In this document: positions 52,709-56,712 of the stretch, piece after piece
Position numbering within the stretch: position 1 is the stretch's first letter
How the letters are laid out: each line of letters starts with the position of its first letter
DNA from: an uncultured Clostridia bacterium
Lineage (GTDB): Bacteria; Bacillota; Clostridia; TANB77; CAG-508
DNA: 56,712 nt
Direction of reading: 5' to 3'
NCBI GenBank assembly: GCA_910589185.1
Contig: CAJUSU010000008.1
Span: 1-56,712, forward strand
Position numbers and translations under genes: made by a program
The notes under the pieces: model-generated
Told to the model about the DNA's origin: nothing
Database searches by the model: none
What the model saw: only the letters and a program-made list of their open reading frames with translations

Positions 52709-52765
52709 CAGGAACCATTTATTAATATGATACATATGATACAGTAAATGAAAAGGAGGTATCAT

Positions 52766-53461
52766 ATGTATTATCAAAATTATGAAGATTACATGCGTCA
52801 AGTATTAGGTTATCCAATGAATGACCCTAATATTTACGAAACATATGATTATAGAAATGATTCAATATATCAAGATACATATTCTGAATGTTATCCTGAA
52901 ATTTATCATTTAGTATATCCAATGGTTTGCAAAGTGTGCGAAACAAACACACAGCCAATTACACCAGAGTTAGTAGAAAAGATGACAGATGAAGTATATA
53001 TGGCTATTGAAGATACTCAAACAACTGTAAATATTAGAGTAAATGCTTCAAAACCAGAGGAAAATCGAACATCAAATTCTAGTACGAATAGAAATAATAG
53101 TGAAGAAATAAGAAGTTCTAAAACAAAAAGTGAAAGAATTAATAAAAGTGTAAGTAGTCATACAGAAAACAGGGAAGTGAAAGTTAGTAGCTCTTCTATG
53201 CCAGAAAATAGAGAAAATACAGCACTAGCTGAAACAAGACATTCTAATTCCACTTTAAGAGACTTAATTAAAATTTTAATTTTAAATCAAATATTAGGGA
53301 ATAGACCTAGACCACCAAGACCCCCTCGTCCACCGTTTCCAGGAGGACCAGGAATGCCACCACCAAGACCGCCTTTTCCAGGAGGAAGACCTCCAATGGG
53401 ACCAGGTGGCAGACCACCAATAATACAACCAAGAGAATACCCAGATTATTTAGAATTTTAG
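52766..53461 (+). CDS. Tyr-rich / Pro-Gly-rich hypothetical protein (231 aa)
   Basis: ATG 52766 has AAAAGGAGG upstream; an in-frame ATG at 52748 overlaps that site. The N-terminal 70 residues are Tyr-rich (YYQNYEDYMRQVLGYPMND, then YHLVYPMVCKVCETNTQP), the middle is a charged Ser/Asn/Lys linker, and the last 50 residues are a Pro/Arg/Gly-rich tail (PPRPPRPPFPGGPGMPPPRP). This resembles spore coat or inner-coat associated proteins of Clostridia in style, but I do not recognise a family. It stands alone before the pilin-like gene. Confidence 0.65.
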   Translation: MYYQNYEDYMRQVLGYPMNDPNIYETYDYRNDSIYQDTYSECYPEIYHLVYPMVCKVCETNTQPITPELVEKMTDEVYMAIEDTQTTVNIRVNASKPEENRTSNSSTNRNNSEEIRSSKTKSERINKSVSSHTENREVKVSSSSMPENRENTALAETRHSNSTLRDLIKILILNQILGNRPRPPRPPRPPFPGGPGMPPPRPPFPGGRPPMGPGGRPPIIQPREYPDYLEF

Positions 53462-53472
53462 GAAAATAAATA

Positions 53473-53519
53473 TTGACATATAACGAAATGTTTTGATAAA
53501 ATAAAACAAAATGTTATGT
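53473..53519 (+). promoter_or_regulatory. Duplicated promoter/hairpin region before pilin-LRR copy 1
   Basis: TTGACA (53473-53478), 18 bases, TAAAAT (53497-53502). The same block, with a few changes, precedes copy 2 (56076-56120). It also forms an imperfect hairpin (ACATAAC.../...GTTATGT), so at copy 2 it may end the CBS gene as well; here the T tract expected after a terminator is replaced by the (AC)n run. Confidence 0.55.
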
Positions 53520-55479
53520 ACACACACACACACACACACACATGTAACTTTATAGAAAATAAGACTGGAATTACTTTAGTTGCATTAGTAGTAACAATTA
53601 TAGTACTTTTAATCTTGGCAGGAATTACAATAAGTCTATTATTTGGTGATAATGGAGCAATTACGAGAGCGCAAGAATCAGCATTTAAAACAGAAATTGC
53701 TAAAGTAAACGAAAAATTCAATATGTATTTGAATACAAAGAAAATGGAAAACTTAGAATTTCAAAAAGGAACATTAAATGCAGGAGAAACTAGCCTATTA
53801 TACAATACAAAACCAGAAACTGAACAAGGTAGTATCTATACTGTGTTAGCAGGTTTAAAAAAAGATATTGTAAAAGATTTTGAAATCATAAAAGGAGAAC
53901 TTTTCTATTTTAATCAAAATGAACGACAAATGAAATGGGCAGAAGAAATGGGAATGAAAGTTAACCCATATGAAATTATAAATGGAGTATTAATTTCCTC
54001 AGATAAAAATCTTTTTCTAATGGATGAAGATACAGGAACAATTACTGTACCAGAAAGGGTAAAATCAGTTGGAGAGGGAACTTTCACCAATTTACCTGGA
54101 ATGAGAAGAATTATTATTCCACCAACATGTAAAGAAATTCAAAGAAATGCATTTTATGGAAATACGACGTTAGAAGAAGTAATTATTTTAAGCGAAAATA
54201 ATATAGGACTAGAAAGAATTGGAGATTATGCTTTTAACCATTGTACCAGTTTGAAATCAATACAAATGCCAGATACAATAAAAGAGCTAGGTGAAAGTAT
54301 TTTCAATGAATGTACTTCACTAATAGACGTAAAACTTCCAAGTAAATTAGATTATATTCCAAATAGAACATTTAGACAATGTACTTCATTAGTAAAGTTA
54401 AATATTCCTGAAAGTGTAAAGATATTACATAGTCAGATATTTCAAGGTGATTGGAATTTACAGGAAATTAATATTCCTAAAAATTTAGATACTGTAAAAG
54501 AAGATACTTTTGGATTAACAACAATAAAGAAAATTGTAATGTCAACAGAAAACCAAAATTTTATTTATGAAAATGGATTTTTGATGTCTACTAATAAAGA
54601 AGACTTATATTTAATTACAGAAGAAGCTATACAGGGAAATACGGTATCCATTCCAGATGGTATTATTAATTTACCATATCAAGGCCTATCATTTAGTACA
54701 GCAAATAAGTTAGTTATTCCCAAAAGTATAAGTGGACTTAATCGGGAATTTCATTCCAAACGAACTGTCACAAATAGAAATAGATGAGGCTAATCCTTAC
54801 TTAATGTCTATTAATGGGCAAATATTAAGTAAAGACAAGAAAATATTATATATGTGCTATTCTAAAAATCAAATAATAACTTTAGAAGAAGGAATAGAAA
54901 TCATAGAACCAGATGCTTTCACAAAATGTACAGAAGCAACTACTTTAAATTTTCCTGATAGTACAACAGAAATAAGAACTAATAGTATGACTTTTTCTCG
55001 GAAATATAAAAAGTATCAAGTTAGGAAAAAATGTTTCTTATATAGATTGTGGGGCATTTAGATGGAATTGGTGTACGCAACATATTGAAATAGACCCCGA
55101 AAATCCTAATTATATGACAGAAAATGATGCAGTTTATACAAAAGATAAAAAACGACTAGTAGTATTTGTAAATAATGAAGCAGAAGAATTTAAAATTCCA
55201 TATGGAGTGGAGATAATAGGTGCAGAGTCCTTTAGCAAAAGGGAAAAAATAAAAATTTTAACTATACCAGATACTATAACTGCAATAGAAAGTAATGCTT
55301 TTGAGAGATGTTATAGCCTAGAAAAGTTAGAAATTCCCAATAGTATAGAAAGTATAAAAGAGTGCTTTCAAGAAGCTTCTAGCTTAAAAGAAATCACAAT
55401 AGATAAACCGAAAGGAAGTATTACTGGTTCTCCATGGGGATGTGTCTATGGAGAAAGGGCAATCAAATGGCTTAGATAA
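53516..55479 (+). CDS. Pilin-like signal fused to BspA-type leucine-rich repeats, two CGG +1 frame changes
   Basis: The frame is 53516-54742, 54744-54998 and 55000-55479, giving 653 aa. The N-terminus holds a type III/IV prepilin-like signal, KTG-ITLVALVVTIIVLLILAGITISLL, then an amphipathic helix, then BspA-type LRR_5 repeats (IGDYAFNHCTSLKSIQMPDTIKELG is one) to the end. Two in-frame CGG codons (54743, 54999) each need a one-base skip to keep the repeats in register. ATG 53516 is the only possible start before the signal; it has no ribosome binding site, and the first codons are an (AC)n run. Probably secreted by a type IV pilus-like system and surface-exposed. Confidence 0.8.
53520..53542 (+). 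repeat. (AC)11 dinucleotide microsatellite in the first codons
   Basis: A 23-base alternating A/C tract directly after ATG 53516, read as alternating Thr and His. A change of one repeat unit would shift the frame of the pilin-LRR gene. Copy 2 of the gene has no such tract. Confidence 0.95.
54743..54746 (+). other. CGG +1 recoding site 1 in the pilin-LRR gene (AAT CGG G)
   Basis: Zero-frame CGG at 54743-54745; +1 reads GGG (Gly) at 54744-54746 and restores NGNFIPNELSQIEID. Unshifted stop at 54785-54787. Confidence 0.75.
54999..55002 (+). other. CGG +1 recoding site 2 in the pilin-LRR gene (TCT CGG A)
   Basis: In the already shifted frame the codon is CGG at 54999-55001; +1 reads GGA (Gly) at 55000-55002 and restores SGNIKSIKLGKNVSYID. 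Unshifted stop at 55059-55061. Confidence 0.75.
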
Positions 55480-55502
55480 AATAAAAATTTTGAAAAAATT
55501 GG

Positions 55503-55540
55503 AAAGATATACAAAAACAGATTGTATATCTTTCTTTATT
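55503..55540 (+). terminator. Terminator of the pilin-LRR gene
   Basis: AAAGATATACA and TGTATATCTTT are exact complements, followed by CTTTATTCTT. Confidence 0.8.
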
Positions 55541-55607
55541 CTTGAAAAAATATTATTGAATGTATATACATTCATATAAAATTTTAAAAAGAAAGAAGGA
55601 AGATTGA

Positions 55608-56045
55608 ATGAAAGTAAAAGATTGTATGTGTAATGAAGTTTGTTGTGCTACTCCAAGTAGTACAGTAAAAGAATGTGCTGATATGATGTGCAACAAACAC
55701 ATTGGTTGTGTTCCAGTATGTGACAATACACAAAATGTAGTTGGTTTAATTACAGATCGTGATATTATTTTAAGATGTGTGGCTTGCAATAAAGGTCCTC
55801 AAAATACACCAATTAGTGAAATTATGACTTGTAATCCTTGTTGTTGTACTCCAGAAGTAGATGTTACAGAAGCTGAAAAGTTAATGTCTGAAAATCAAAT
55901 AAAAAGAATTCCTGTTGTAGAGAATAATAGAATAGTTGGTATATTAACATTAGGTGACTTAGCTGCAAATACTGGAGTAGATGATAAAGGCGTAGACAAT
56001 ACTTTAAATAATATTTGTAAATGCAATGATAAAAATGCGGAATAA
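55608..56045 (+). CDS. Cysteine-rich CBS-domain pair protein
   Basis: A 145-residue protein consisting of two CBS motifs (KVKDCMCNEVCCATPSSTVKECADMMCNKHIGCVPVCDNTQNVVGLITDRDI and ISEIMTCNPCCCTPEVDVTEAEKLMSENQIKRIPVVENNRIVGILTLGDLA). CBS pairs usually bind adenine nucleotides. The unusual feature is about 15 cysteines, including CC and CCC clusters, suggesting metal or redox sensing added to the fold. AAAGAAGGAAG lies before the ATG. It sits between the two pilin-LRR copies. Confidence 0.9.
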   Translation: MKVKDCMCNEVCCATPSSTVKECADMMCNKHIGCVPVCDNTQNVVGLITDRDIILRCVACNKGPQNTPISEIMTCNPCCCTPEVDVTEAEKLMSENQIKRIPVVENNRIVGILTLGDLAANTGVDDKGVDNTLNNICKCNDKNAE

Positions 56046-56075
56046 ATCAAGTTTAATAGAAAAGCAAAATAAATA

Positions 56076-56130
56076 TTGACACATAACAAAATGTTTTGAT
56101 AGAATAAAACAAAATGTTATGTGTTATTTT
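56076..56130 (+). promoter_or_regulatory. Promoter/hairpin region before pilin-LRR copy 2
   Basis: TTGACA (56076-56081) and GATAGAAT form a promoter-like pair. CACATAAC (56080-56087) and GTTATGTG (56116-56123) form the ends of a long imperfect hairpin followed by TTATTTTTA, which could end the CBS gene. Nearly the same sequence lies before copy 1. Confidence 0.5.
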
Positions 56131-56195
56131 TATTTGAATAATATATAAAAAAAATAGGCAATAATAAAAGAGAAAACACACATAGGAGGAAGAAA

Positions 56196-56712
56196 ATGAA
56201 AAAAAGTAAAACTATACTTATGAAAAAGAAAAATGCAAGAGGAATTACTTTAGTAGCACTAGTAGTAACAATTGTAATACTTTTAATTTTGGCAGGAATT
56301 ACAATAAGTTTGTTATTTGGTGATAATGGAGCAATTACAAGAGCCCAAGAATCAGCATTTAAAACAGAAATTGCCAAAGTAAATGAAAAATTTAATATGT
56401 ATTTGAACACAAAGAAAATGGAAAACTTAGAATTTCAAAAAGGAACATTAAATGCGGGTGAAACTAGTCTATTATACAATACAAAACCATAAACTGAACA
56501 AGGTAGTATCTATACTGTATTATCAGGTTTAGGAAAAGATATTGTAAAAGATTTTGAAATCATAAAAGGGGAACTTTTTTATTTCAATCAAAATGAACGA
56601 GAAATGAAATGGGCAGAAGAAATGGGAATGCGAGTTAACCCATATGAAATTATAGACGGAGTATTAATTTCCTCAGATAAAAATCTTTTTCTAATGGATG
56701 AAGATACAGGAA
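56196..56712 (+). pseudogene. Pilin-LRR paralogue, copy 2, with premature TAA; runs off the window
   Basis: ATG 56196 has AGGAGGAAG upstream and encodes MKKSKTILMKKKNARG-ITLVALVVTIVILLILAGITISLL, the same prepilin-like signal as copy 1 but with a normal basic leader. The next 80 residues are almost identical to copy 1 until codon TAA at 56490-56492, where copy 1 has GAA. The same frame then stays open and homologous to the window's end. So this is either a pseudogene by nonsense mutation, a short pilin of 98 aa, or a sequencing error of one base. Confidence 0.75.

Overview
The window is AT-rich (roughly 30% GC) and comes from a low-GC, endospore-forming Firmicute of the Clostridia type. Evidence: a complete spoIIIAA-AH operon, strong AGGAGG-type ribosome binding sites, many DUF/WYL/MMPL-YhgE gene sets, small Asn-rich and DUF1540 proteins, and a lone type II-C Cas9. 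No rRNA or tRNA genes were seen.

Layout. 1-9 kb is accessory: a GNAT protein, a type III toxin-antitoxin locus (tandem-repeat RNA, terminator, ToxN/CptN-like toxin), an XRE membrane regulator, a DUF4160/DUF2442 pair, a TfoX-N protein, and a WYL-regulator/GyrI/GyrI/YoaP cluster sharing an ATGAC-N8-GTCA operator; then a zinc ribbon, a GH3 hydrolase and yebC. 9.5-15 kb is the spoIIIA operon. 15-22 kb is housekeeping: pfkA, argS, glmM, metG, tmk. 23-29.6 kb holds a TetR repressor with three TGAC-N5-GTCA sites, an MMPL exporter and its YhgE-like partner, and an HdeD-like protein. 29.7-33.1 kb is a self-contained tracrRNA-cas9-single-spacer CRISPR locus with no cas1/cas2. 33-43.8 kb has a peroxiredoxin, DUF1540, an HNH protein, fba, smpB, two tail-anchored surface proteins, a GIY-YIG protein, an HD-CYTH fusion, and a MerR/DUF362/ECF/DUF1893 operon. 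43.8-49.2 kb has uvrB and uvrA split by a GC-rich foreign gene. 49-56.7 kb has a MITE-like element, a VanY-like peptidase, a cytidylate kinase-like protein, murD, and two pilin-like/leucine-rich-repeat paralogues around a CBS protein.

The most striking signal is translational. Five genes (spoIIIAA, fba, smpB, uvrB, uvrA) and one pilin-LRR gene (twice) are interrupted by a one-base frame change, and at all seven places the in-frame codon is CGG. Skipping its C restores the frame and gives a GGN glycine codon at the position where the family has glycine (three times inside the Walker A loop). By reading every CGG in the window, I find no in-frame CGG in any other native-looking gene. The only CGG codons read normally are three in the HNH gene and one in the GC-rich gene, both of foreign composition. 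This fits +1 frameshifting, or four-base decoding of CGGN as glycine, at an otherwise unused codon. A systematic sequencing error is the main alternative, but it does not easily explain why the extra C always falls at the codon boundary before a glycine.
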